The translations under genes were made by a program, and so were the position numbers. The notes below the pieces were generated by a model. That model was given only the letters and a program-made list of their open reading frames with translations, ran no database searches and had not been told where the DNA came from. Positions 55,277 through 64,000 of a DNA stretch of 64,000 bases are shown piece after piece (the first letter of the stretch is position 1; the number at the start of each line of letters is the position of its first letter). This DNA is from Symbiodinium natans (taxonomy: Eukaryota > Sar > Dinophyceae > Suessiales > Symbiodiniaceae): assembly GCA_905221605.1 (NCBI GenBank), contig CAJNDS010000402.1, forward strand, positions 639,818 to 703,817, in the 5' to 3' direction.

Positions 55277-57370
55277 ATGACGGCTTTGCCTCCTGAACCC
55301 CTGGGCAGAAACGAACCCAATCTCAACTCAAAGTCAAACTCAGGCTTCATCCTGTCGGTCGGCTTTCTGTTGCTCTCTCGAGGGCCCGCTTGGCGAGTGC
55401 TTGCAATCAGCTGCTTCTGCATCACCCTCTTCGGCATTGCGTTGGGGCCGCTTGAATCCTTTGAAGCTTCCGAATGTGCAAAGTCAGCTTTCTTCGCAGC
55501 TGAGTTGCCCGTGCTTGGTATAGACATGCACAGACACTATACTTGCTAGTGAGTGGCATTTTGCAGTTTATCGAGTTGTCAGAATTCTCAGTGCTTGTTT
55601 GGCCTGTCTTTCATCTTCGCAACATGTGCCGGATGCTAAGCCTAGGCAGTACGACAAGGTCAAGTACCTGCCTTTCGGCCCTGCTGAGAAGTTTTCGACA
55701 TGATGTTGCCCAAAGCGCTGCAGCTTTGAGCATCATTCCCTAGACGTGCAGCTCAGGTATCCTTACTACTTCTTCGTGCGAAGCCCTGGCTACTCTGATG
55801 TGGATCCCGCATCGAAGCCGGGTTCAGTGGCAGACGCAGGCCTCCCTAATAAAAGCGCATAAAGGCATTAAAGCGCTTGTTGGTTGATGGGCTGAACAAA
55901 GTGACAAGCAAACGAGACAACATGAACAACTTTGCCAAGTTATTTGCAAGCTGCAAGCCATGCAGCCTTTTGAAGGCTTGTCGACCCTGTCGTTGTTCCG
56001 GATGTCTTGTTGCAGAGTTTTGAGAATTCTTAAGTCTGACGATGGTGAGGCTATTTGAGTTTCCAGCCTGGCTCCTTGGCGACGATGCCATCATGCTTCG
56101 TCCGAGGAGGGAAGTGGGTGGCTGCAAGCAACAATATGGCATCCAAGGTTCTCACGTGGACACCACCCGAGGTGGGCACTTGTTTGGCGCATTTCGCCAC
56201 AGCGAACCCTTATTCTGGTGGCCCGCTGCACGGTAGCACACCGTGCTCGCGCAGGAGTGGGCTTCGTGTCTGACACGCTCTGGTGTGCAGCGCCTATTGC
56301 CGCATGCCTTAAGGCGACCTGCTCCCTTGAATGCTCCATCCTTGCTCAGCCTGCTCAGATGCGTGCCACAAGTGGTTCGGTGGCATGTTGCCAGCCTAGG
56401 TCATGGATGAGATGGCAACGTCAGCCGGCTACTGGGCCGTGGGCACCGACTGCTGTAAACGACAGGGCAGCTTTCACTGTGGAGATGCTCAGAGTCTGGG
56501 ATGCAGTTCCTGGATGCAGTTCCTGGGTGTTGTGCCCGTCCTTTGTGGAGTGAAGGTTCACACGCTTTTAAACCCTCCTGCAGTCTAAAATCTGGACCGT
56601 CAGCCGGTTCGCAGTCCAACCTTTCAGGAACCACTCGGTGCGGAGTGGCGTTGTGATCCAAGACTCGAGCCCAATCCTGGAAGGACCGCGTGTCAACCAA
56701 TCAGTGACTGCTCAGATCTGCAAGCCTAGCCGTTCTAACTACACCTGACTGGAACGCGATTATCCTGTGCATCTTTGGGCCAGGTGAACTGCCCAAGTAT
56801 CTGCAAGCTGCAAAGATGGCTGCAGAGACCTACGGCATCAACATGCCAAGGAACCCCATGCCACTCGACATACCAAAAATCTTACAAATTCCTTACGGCC
56901 GGCTTGCATTTTTGAATGCTTTGTTTTTGTTTGTTGTTTTGCGGTCTGGTGGTGCTCAGGTCTGCTGGTCCGCTGGTTCCCTGGTCCGTTCCCCACAACC
57001 GCCCCCCCCCCCTATTTATTGACGTTGTACGCTCAGAATCTAATCAGGCAGCTGCAACCCAAATGGAACGGACGTGTTTTTCCACTATGGTCCACTCATC
57101 CTTGTGGCATTGTTTGCAAAGAGGGGGTTCCCCCCCCCCCCCCCCCCCTCAAAAGAAAAAAAAGATGAAGAGAAAGCGAAAGTTCTACACATTCCTTACT
57201 GTTCTCATTGCGGTGGCCCTTTCTGAATTGCCTCATCTCATGCGTTCAGTATTCCGGCTGTAGGTTTATCCGCTGGAATGATACCGCCGAACGACAAGAA
57301 AACTGGTTCTGGACACGTGGCTGCAAAGCTTTGAAAGAAGTGCTCGTGTCAGATGCAGCCGGGATGGGAT
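55277..57370 (+). CDS. Dinoflagellate-type protein with WAVGxxCC signature, multi-exon
   Basis: A series of strongly coding pieces on one strand: 55277-55546 (RVLAISCFCITLFGIALGPL, one helix); about 55647-55680 (QYDKVKYLPFGP); 55756-55821 after cagctcag (YPYYFFVRSPGYSDVDPASK); 56060-56232 (NMASKVLTWTPPEVGTCLAH, then FATANPYSGGP); 56400-56493 after cagcctag (MATSAGYWAVGTDCCKRQGS then FHCGDAQ); about 56730-56880 (NAIILCIFGPGELPKYLQAA then KMAAETYGINMPRNPMPL); and about 57254-57370 (RWNDTAERQENWFWTRGCKA then LKEVLVSDAAG). From memory, YWAVGxxCCxxRGxFxC is a signature of many uncharacterised dinoflagellate membrane proteins, usually followed by a Y..A.K.A...Y helix as here. Its four cysteines suggest a small disulphide or metal knot. 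Exon limits are approximate; the first piece may belong to a separate gene. Confidence 0.55.
57130..57148. repeat. Poly-C tract, 19 bases
   Basis: Uninterrupted C run on + inside the presumed intron between the last two pieces of the WAVGxxCC gene. A shorter one is at 57002-57012. Confidence 0.9.
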
Positions 57371-58039
57371 GATCTTCAGAGTTGCCATGAGGAGCAATGC
57401 CGCGAATTTCGTCCTCGTTTGCTTGTTGGTCTTCTTTCTTCTGGCACCATGTACCTTGGTTCAGTGCTGCAGGTGGCAAAGGCACAGTGTGTCTTCAATG
57501 CAGTCGCAGACGCAGCCTGGGAGCTGCAGGGTCATGTTGCACCGCGTTGAGGCCTCCTCTTGCTTTTCGCCTGTACTGGCTTCACGCTCTTTGGCATGGA
57601 GGCGGGGCTCACCGGGCGTAGCCTCGCCCGTAGCAGAGTTGTCAAAGGGGGGCTCAGGCAACTCAAAGGGCTGACAGGCGCTGAAACGCCCGTACGCAGG
57701 ACAGTGCTCATTGGCACCCCGAAAAGCTTGACCTTTGGATTGCAATCCTTCCGTCATGTGTCACACACAAGCAGCCAGGATGCTGGGCCATTGGGCTGCC
57801 ACATGACAAACTAAGGACTACATGACCTTTGGCTTTGACTGGACGCCCAGGGTGTATCCAAGTTACGTCCGCCAGGACAGAGCGAAGGATAAGATAGCTG
57901 GCAAATGCTGGCAATGATTCTTCAACATCAGCTCTGATGGTAGTGGACGTCCTGTGAGTACGTGTGTCAGTGTGTGTGTGTGTATCGGAATCTATGGGAG
58001 GGCTTATGTTTTTTTTGTTCTTTTTTCGGGGGGAGTTGT
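57371..58039. other. Continuing coding-like frames, unresolved
   Basis: 57400-57530 is open in three frames, including one with a leader-like segment (NFVLVCLLVFFLLAPCTLVQ). 57560-57814 reads LLFACTGFTLFGMEAGLTGR then RTVLIGTPKSLTFGLQSF. These may be later exons of the upstream gene. Confidence 0.3.
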
Positions 58040-58174
58040 CAGTTAGAACATTGTGCAGACATGGGTGCTGAACGTCTGATTGTCGAGCGAGCTTGTATGT
58101 GCGAGGACTTGCTGTATGGCCGGACTTTTTGGACAGGCGAAGTGATCGAGGACTATGTCTTCCATGCCTCGTGA
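58040..58174 (+). CDS. Candidate terminal exon, unidentified
   Basis: After an acceptor-like ggagttgtcag the frame reads GAERLIVERACMCEDLLYGR then FWTGEVIEDYVFHAS and stops. The composition is clearly protein-like. It could be the last exon of the gene upstream. A TG-rich microsatellite (57955-57985) lies in the preceding intron. Confidence 0.35.
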   Translation, partial: QLEHCADMGAERLIVERACMCEDLLYGRTFWTGEVIEDYVFHAS

Positions 58175-59036
58175 CTGCCTTTAGCTTTGCTGTCGCATGG
58201 CCAGCTGGCCAGCCAAGAGCATCCACGTGATCGGTCAGTCTGTGGATCTCTGCGGCAAAGTTGGTACTGTCATGCTGCAACGCTGAAAAAAAGCGAGGCA
58301 GCAAACCGTCATGTCTACTTGGGCGTCCTCTTCAGCCATCCCGCGCATCCTTATAGCAAGTGCCATGTTCGCAACGGGTGTTAAGCCTGCATGTGGCTGT
58401 TTATTGCTGAGGACCGAGGATATGTTTGCTGTCCTGGCCGGCACATCATGCATTGCCTATAGCTGAGGTGGCAGCGCCTGGTGGTAGCAATCGCCGCTTC
58501 TTGCAGCATGCCTGCACGTGAGCCACTTCGCCACTTCCCTGTCACAACCGTGATGTTGAGAGGGTGAGCTACCGCTGTGCCAGATGCCATTTTCGGTATG
58601 TTGCGGACTTCAGGTATCTCCTGGTTTGTTGTGACTGGTGTCGCAGCCTTCACTGGACAGACTCTACTTCGTTGCTTGGGTAAAGCAAAGGGCGGGTATC
58701 TTTCAATTTAATGTTTTTTTATGTGATTTGACCAATAACAAAAGAGAAAACATATTTAGTAACACATGTAATGCAACATTTACATCATCACGAAATCAAA
58801 AAAACACATAATTCCTCAATATCTATACACCATGTATCAACAATTTGTTTTCACTACGTATCAAACGATTTTCAGTATATATATATATATATTTATTTAT
58901 TTACATATCAGTGCGTCTATACTACTGCAATACCGACTACTACAATTACACCAGCGACAGAACCCCAATTGTTAAACCAACTGGAACATGTTACTTAAAT
59001 CCAGCGTCTTCAGTTCAAGCGCGGCCCTGAAGCCTT
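58175..59036. other. No gene seen; AT-rich
   Basis: 58690-58990 is AT-rich with a (TA)n/(TATT)n run at 58874-58905. It lies immediately downstream of the minus-strand gene. Confidence 0.5.
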
Positions 59037-59402
59037 TTATTGCTGCCACAAGCGAAATGATGACTCTAGACTGGAGAGCTTCGGGAGCACCCCGAGCACA
59101 TTGACAAGCAAGGGGTCATCGTCATTGTCGCCCTTTGCCTCGTCACGCGGAATACGCTGAAGCTCGTCCTCCTGACGTATGGCATTGGACGAGAATCTTG
59201 GCGCGACTTCACGGCCAAACATGATACTGACTGATGGAGAGACTGAGAGGTCGTTTCTTTGAAGCCCTGTGCTCAACCAGAAGAGTATTTGCTGGAGGAT
59301 TTGGGGGAGGCTCATGTTGTACGCAGCTCTATCTCCTCGGCCCTGAGCGCGAATGCCCTTGGCATTCTGGTGCTCCTTGGCCAAGCTTGTGCTATGCACC
59401 AT
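59037..59402 (-). CDS. Candidate minus-strand gene, unidentified
   Basis: Read on the minus strand from an ATG at 59402, the frame gives 121 residues: SLPQILQQILFWLSTGLQRN, SVSIMFGREVAPRFSSNAIR, then an acidic stretch (DEAKGDNDDDPLLVNVLGVL) and a stop. The composition is better than that of the opposite strand. The start may instead be an internal exon edge, since the first 30 residues look less protein-like. It would be divergently arranged from the + gene beginning near 59500, the only convincing minus-strand coding signal in the window. Family unknown. Confidence 0.42.
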   Translation of the reverse strand: MVHSTSLAKEHQNAKGIRAQGRGDRAAYNMSLPQILQQILFWLSTGLQRNDLSVSPSVSIMFGREVAPRFSSNAIRQEDELQRIPRDEAKGDNDDDPLLVNVLGVLPKLSSLESSFRLWQQ

Positions 59403-59499
59403 TGATGTTTCTGGCCGGCCAGGGAAGCGTAAGGGCCGTTTTTGTTGAATCAGTCACAATTATCACTACGTCTTTGCAAATGCAAGGCTGTACCTGGTG

Positions 59500-60422
59500 A
59501 TGGCTGCCTCTGCGCTGGGCGCCGCATCGGCAATCGTCAGCGCTGTTGGGGGCAAATCCTTTGGCAGCTTGGATGGTGAAGTGGTGCCTGTTGTTGCTGT
59601 CCGCCTTGACAAGTATAGGTGCGGGACGTCGATGTACTGGCATGTTGCCCCTGGGTCTCCTTCGCTTGCCACTGGATGTGGCCATCAATTGTCCAGATGT
59701 GCAGGTGAGGAGCTCGGCAAGAATGTGGATGTCCTGGCCTACATGTATGCCCTCTGGATGCAGTGCCTCCGTGGGTGGAGGGGCTTGCCAGTCTAGCAGG
59801 AGTCTAGCAGCAGCATGGATCAAGCACATTCTGCGGAATGTCGCAGCAAGCATCGAGATCCAACCCCTTGTGTCGTGAGTAGGAAGGGAGAGGCTGCTGG
59901 TGTCACGGTTGCACAGCGCGAGGCGACGATATCCTTCCTGCCATGAGCAGTTTTTGGAATGTTCGAATCAGGTCCTGGACTTCTTAGTAGATGCTGTGAC
60001 ACCGTATGTGGGCCTGGACGAGCTCAGAGGTGTTTGGGCATTGGGCTTCTTTGGCAGGCCTGCTGGCAGCACTGCAGTCGTGAAAGCCGAGCGGGCTTTG
60101 TGCTCCATAATTCTTGCCGCATCTTGCTGCTTTGTGCATCCTCTGTGTTGCGGGGAAGGTGGCGGGATGAGCGCGACGAGTTCGAGTCAGCCAAAGCCCA
60201 CAGTCACAAGAGCACCAGCTGCAAAATAAATCTCCGGCACCCCTCAACAGCTCCGCACCCCGAATGCTACTGACTGCCATGCTGACTGTGCTGATTCGCT
60301 GTCGGCCTGTTGTTGTAGCGATGCGGGGCTCAACATAACACGGCTGCTGGATCGCAGTCATGTCTTGCGCAGCATGTCAGAATTGGACACCAAGGTTCCG
60401 CTGGTCGTCACTGGGTGCCGAG
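59500..60422 (+). CDS. Unidentified multi-exon gene
   Basis: Four short pieces with good splice sites: 59500-59618 from ATG (MAASALGAASAIVSAVGGKS then DGEVVPVVAVRLDKYR, ending AG|GTGCGG); 59640-59703 (MLPLGLLRLPLDVAINCPDV, ending CAG|GTGAGG); 59972 to about 60105 after cgaatcag (VLDFLVDAVTPYVGLDELRG then VWALGFFGRPAGSTAVVKAE); and 60373-60422 after cttgcgcag (MSELDTKVPLVVTGCR, ending GAG|GTGCTG). The donors GTGCGG and GTGCTG match the style of the molybdotransferase introns downstream. No catalytic motif is recognisable, and the exons between 60105 and 60373 are uncertain. Confidence 0.42.
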
Positions 60423-62085
60423 GTGCTGGGCGTGGGCCCCAGCGGCTCCGCTCCCAAGCGAGGCCTGCGAGCTTTTTCAACTTCACGGCTCGGTGTCGGT
60501 CCCCGTCGGCCCATGTCGGCCCCAACTGGCCTCTGGTCCTGGCACACGGTCTGCTCGCGGATGCCGGTCGGTTGCGGGGATTACCCACCATGACCCACTC
60601 CAGCGCAAAAAGCACACAGCTTCGAAAGAAGAATAGACACTGCCATGATCGCCTGAGACCTTGGCAGGTTTGTACTTTGACTCAGGTATGACAGAGCTCC
60701 TATAGTATGGGGGCGTAGGATTTGGATTGCTGGTTTACGGAAGGATGGGACTCAGAGTCACTATGCCTGCTGGCAGGCCAGGCCGGTGACAGCTTCGTGG
60801 TGCCTCATGGCCACGGGGCAAAGGATGTTTGAGAACAGTGGATTAAGTTCCCAGGTTGCTACTGCCCTACTGTGTTGTGAGAGCTGACTCCCTTGTCCCG
60901 AAAGAAGCGATGCTGAATCCGCAAGGCAGCTGTCTACAGTGCTGTCAACACTTCATCCTCCAGAGGGTAAACTGGAAAGCTTCAGCATTTACAGTCGGTG
61001 GAAGTGCCCATCGATTTGCCTAACCATGTTTAGTCAGCTGTTTGGTAGCAGCCATGCTCATGTCTTGTCCATGTGTTGCCCGTCGTGATTGCCCATATCG
61101 TGCAAGCAACTACAAATGAGTGATCGGTCGTCTCATAGTCTCAGGCATGATTCAGCCCACGGCCTCCGGAAACATGAAGCGCAACTCCTGAGGGCATGGT
61201 GCCCGCATGTGCCTATACAGTTGGGAACTTGCTGTTACTGTAAAAATTGGCCGTCTTCGCGTGCCGATCATTGTGCTGCACCACACCGCATACCGACCGC
61301 TCAAACGGCAAATCACGCAGCTTCGAACATTACATGATTAGATGATATTAGATGGCTCAACAATGGATCTGCGAGGCTCCGCCGAGGCCCAAGGAGGGGC
61401 AGATTTGGCGCGAGCCGGCAGCTCAGCGCAGCGACGGTCCGGTGACGAGACGCTGTGATGCCACGGCCAAAGGTACGAACCAAGCCACGGCCACTAAGAC
61501 ACTAAGTCACTAAGATGGCCCTTGAAGGCAGCGGTCTTTCCACAAAGCCGCCTCGCGTTTGGCTCAAGTGTCCGTTGAAGCGCACGAGTCACGATTCTTG
61601 GTTCTCTGTTTCTGTGTTGGTCTGATGCATCAGAGGAATCGCCCATCAGACGCAAGCAAATATCGACGATATCTGATCAACTGTCTGCACTTGTCGCCAT
61701 CGCTGGATTCTCCATCTGCTGCTGCTGAAGGCAACCGGGAGAGCTTTGTAGTAAACGGATGTAAACGGATCAAGTCACAAGGCGACTGCTGCCGACAGGG
61801 CATCACTCCTCTGTGCTGCCACTGGATACTGACGGAATAGAAGATAACAGAAGCAGGATGGTGCAGGGACAGCTCGGATTGGCTGAGATCCCAGCCGGGG
61901 GGTCTGCTCGACGTTCTCTTCTCTCGTAGTATTGATTTTGGGAGATTGGTCATCTTCGTGATGGTCCGCGTGCCAACCATGCCCAATTTAGGCGAAGCTA
62001 AGTAGGACCAGTATTGCAGGAAGAAACGTCAGATGACAAAAGGTGCAACATGCAGTCTAAGAAGTGCGTGCTCCTGTCGCCTTTG
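60423..62085. other. No firm gene
   Basis: A short ATG frame at 61363-61458 (MDLRGSAEAQGGADLARAGS) is GC-rich and exon-like. At 61630-61986 the minus strand is open (TITKMTNLPKSILREKRTSS). At 61558-61568 TTTGGCTCAAG matches the last 11 bases of the dinoflagellate spliced leader. Nothing else is supported. Confidence 0.3.
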
Positions 62086-62100
62086 ACATTTTGGCTTGAG
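62086..62100 (+). other. Possible relict of spliced-leader sequence
   Basis: acattttggcttgag matches 12 of 15 bases of the 3' end of the dinoflagellate spliced leader (CCATTTTGGCTCAAG, from memory), 80 bases upstream of the molybdotransferase ATG. Leader relicts mark genes that passed through a trans-spliced mRNA and were reinserted. A 15-base match with three mismatches could be chance. Confidence 0.3.
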
Positions 62101-62179
62101 CGTCGCCATGTGATTGAATCATTGCGTTTCCCGAGCTGCTTCTGATGCTGTTGCTGGTTTCTGTCAGCTTTCAGAACAG

Positions 62180-64000
62180 ATGTCTGGCCATGCTGCCCCA
62201 TATCCTGGCAAAAGCCCCTTCACCATGCTGTCGGTGGACGAGTGTGTGAGCACAGTGGCAAGCAAAGTCCTTGGACCTCTGGAAAGCAAGACAGTCCCTT
62301 TGCAAACTGCCCTTGGGCATATTCTGGCAAGAGATGCAGTGGCGGTGGAGGCCATCCCAGCTTTTCCTGCATCGATCATGGATGGCTTCGCTATGCGGTC
62401 CAAAGATGGACCTGGGAAGTATCCGGTGGATGAACTGTCTGGCGCCACAGCTGGTGCAGATGGCCATGGACCCCTGAAGGAGGGCCATGTCCGCTACATC
62501 ACCACTGGTGCACCTGTACCAGAAGGTGCAGACACTGTAGTCAAGGTGGAAGACGCAAACCAGCCGCTTGTCTGCCTTCACCACCAAACACCCGCAAACA
62601 CCCACTCTCGAACATTGCTGTTTGGAGCTCAGCACAAGCTCTGCATCAGGCTGGTCCAGCCAGATGGGCAGCTGGAGATCGACGTCTTGTGTTCCAGTAA
62701 GCCCGGGGCCAACATCCGAGCAGTAGGCGGGAACCCAAATTTTCCCAAGATCCCTGCCATTCAAGTCCAGTTGCTCTCGTCCCTTCCAGGCTCCGACACG
62801 CAGCAGGGCGAGGTCATTCTGCAGAAAGGCGCTCGCATTGGTGCAGCCGAGATCGGCGTGGCTTGGCCGTGCCCGCAAGTCAGGCCAAGGCTTGCCAAGG
62901 CTTATTTGTGCTTGGCTCAGGTGCTGGCTGCTCTCGGCCTCGCCAACGTGGAGATCTTCCGTGAGCCCCGAGTGGCCATCATCTCCACTGGCGACGAGTT
63001 GGTGGATGTAGGTGCAGCAGGAAGCACATATGGGGCTTTGAATATCATCATAATGTTGATTTTCTGCCTCTTGCTCTGCTCCCGTCCGTAGCCTCCTACC
63101 GTCTTCCCCCGGCTCAACCTTATTCAGCTGGCCTTCCTACCCTCCTTGCACCCTTTGGGCTTGCGTCTTTTCAGCTGGTACATGCCAGCCACATCCAGCT
63201 TTCGTAGGACTCGAATTGTCACACGTGTATGCGAGACTTCTGCAGAGAGAACATGAAGAAATAGGCAGACTAACTAACTCCGAAACCCTTGAATCTTTCC
63301 ACAGGTGCTGGATGCACCCTGGATCGCAGCCGTGGGCAGATTGTCGACTGCAATCGTCCCCTTCTATGCGCCCTTGCGCAGGAGCTGGGCGCCGAGGTGC
63401 CACAAGTCACAAGTATCCACAAGTTCTACCGCGAACTAGCACAGGGTGCGGTTGAGCTAGAGACCGCCGGTCTGACCTGAACATCAATGGTTGTCGGCCT
63501 AAAGGCTTGAGGCTTCCTCCTTCTGCTCGGCAGTCTATAACTAATCGCAGCGGCTGCAGCTCACCCGGCACTCTAAACACGGCCTTCCTGAATCAGAGAC
63601 CCTCTGAGCCGTACTGTATGTGGACGGGAGAACTTGGCGTGAGTTACAGGGTCACAGAACACGATTGCTCTTGAACAGGCTTATCTAGGCCTCTCAACTT
63701 AGAGTCCGTGCTGCTCCAACCGGACCAAGGGAACCGAGTCATGAACCCTCACCAAATTAAAGTGACAAGCATGCCCGCTTGCATTTTGCAGAGATGTGTT
63801 TTGGCTGTGCCCGCAGGCCATGGACATGGGGTACGTAAGTGACGATCCATCCAAGCTTCGTGCGACACTTGCCTCGGCCTTCCAGCAGGCAAGGGGCTGC
63901 AGCATGACCGTTTTTGCGAGCGTTTATGTATTGGCACCTGCGGTCCTTTAATGGCATTTGCCATGCACATTGCGCAAGTGCCTAGAGGACCTTAGGGCAT
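62180..64000 (+). CDS. Molybdopterin molybdotransferase (MoeA / gephyrin E / Cnx1-E domain), 3' part beyond window
   Basis: This enzyme inserts molybdate into adenylylated molybdopterin in the last step of molybdenum-cofactor synthesis, in the cytosol. From the ATG at 62180 the order of family motifs is intact: PAFPASIMDGFAMRS (molybdate/pterin-site loop), VRYITTGAPVPEGADTVVKV (domain 2), EIDVLCSSKPGANIRAVGG, GARIGAAEIG, VAIISTGDELVDV, GQIVDCNRPLLCALAQELGA and MDMGYVSDDPSKLRATLASA. Inferred exons: 62180-62569, 62660-62857, 62921-63011, 63305-63396, 63817 to about 63888 (possible GC donor). All phases agree. Introns are 90 (less sure), 63, 293 and 420 bases. The first two are multiples of three and lack stops, so they are easily mistaken for coding. 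The TSGGVS motif and domain IV lie past the window. A fused G domain (as in Cnx1/gephyrin) cannot be excluded. Confidence 0.93.

Noticed and set aside
61630-61986. 118-codon minus-strand frame opposite a + frame.
   Set aside because: Both strands are open with similar composition and no family match.
62114-62179. Upstream extension of the molybdotransferase frame.
   Set aside because: It has no ATG (it would begin with TTG), and a ctgtcag acceptor-like site lies inside; family similarity begins only after the ATG at 62180.

Overview
This is nuclear DNA of a eukaryote, most likely a dinoflagellate (Symbiodiniaceae-like). The grounds are: (1) short TTTAGGG/CCCTAAA telomere-type repeats at three internal sites; (2) genes cut into short exons by introns with GTGCG/GTGAG-like and possible GC donors and AG|G acceptors; (3) apparently coding segments lying almost all on the + strand, as in dinoflagellate unidirectional gene clusters; (4) a gene with the WAVGxxCC signature that I recall from uncharacterised dinoflagellate proteins; (5) two short matches to the 3' end of the dinoflagellate spliced leader near the molybdenum-cofactor gene; (6) many AT, purine and poly-G/C simple repeats. 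The species cannot be read from the sequence. I saw no bacterial operon, CRISPR array, tRNA or rRNA gene.

Layout. 0-9 kb: mostly non-coding, with a short purple-acid-phosphatase-like metallophosphoesterase piece at 2.8-3.3 kb. 9-16 kb: weak coding exons, a decayed NRT2-type nitrate transporter pseudogene (11.85-12.4 kb) running in frame into a copy of an unusual repeat module, a large microsatellite, and an unidentified gene at 15.4-15.9 kb. 16.25-18.5 kb: an intronless glycosyltransferase-like gene of 757 codons. 22.4-23.3 kb: a polytopic membrane protein with one frame change. 29.0-30.7 kb: a 569-residue, probably secreted protein built of about 16 half-repeats of 28 residues; this is the most novel item here and shares its module with the nitrate-transporter chimera. 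31-54 kb: telomere-like arrays, a 9-bp satellite, poly-G/C tracts and scattered weak exons. 54.6-58.2 kb: an acidic-repeat exon pair and a multi-exon gene with the WAVGxxCC signature. 59.0-59.4 kb: the one plausible minus-strand gene, divergent from a multi-exon gene at 59.5-60.4 kb. 62.2 kb to the window end: a confidently identified molybdopterin molybdotransferase (MoeA/gephyrin E domain), with every exon phase consistent, continuing past the window.

Functional links are limited. The molybdenum-cofactor gene and the nitrate-transporter remnant could both bear on nitrate assimilation, because nitrate reductase needs Moco, but they are 50 kb apart and one is dead, so no working pathway is claimed. 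Many entries of confidence 0.2-0.4 are coding-like frames whose exon limits are estimated by eye.
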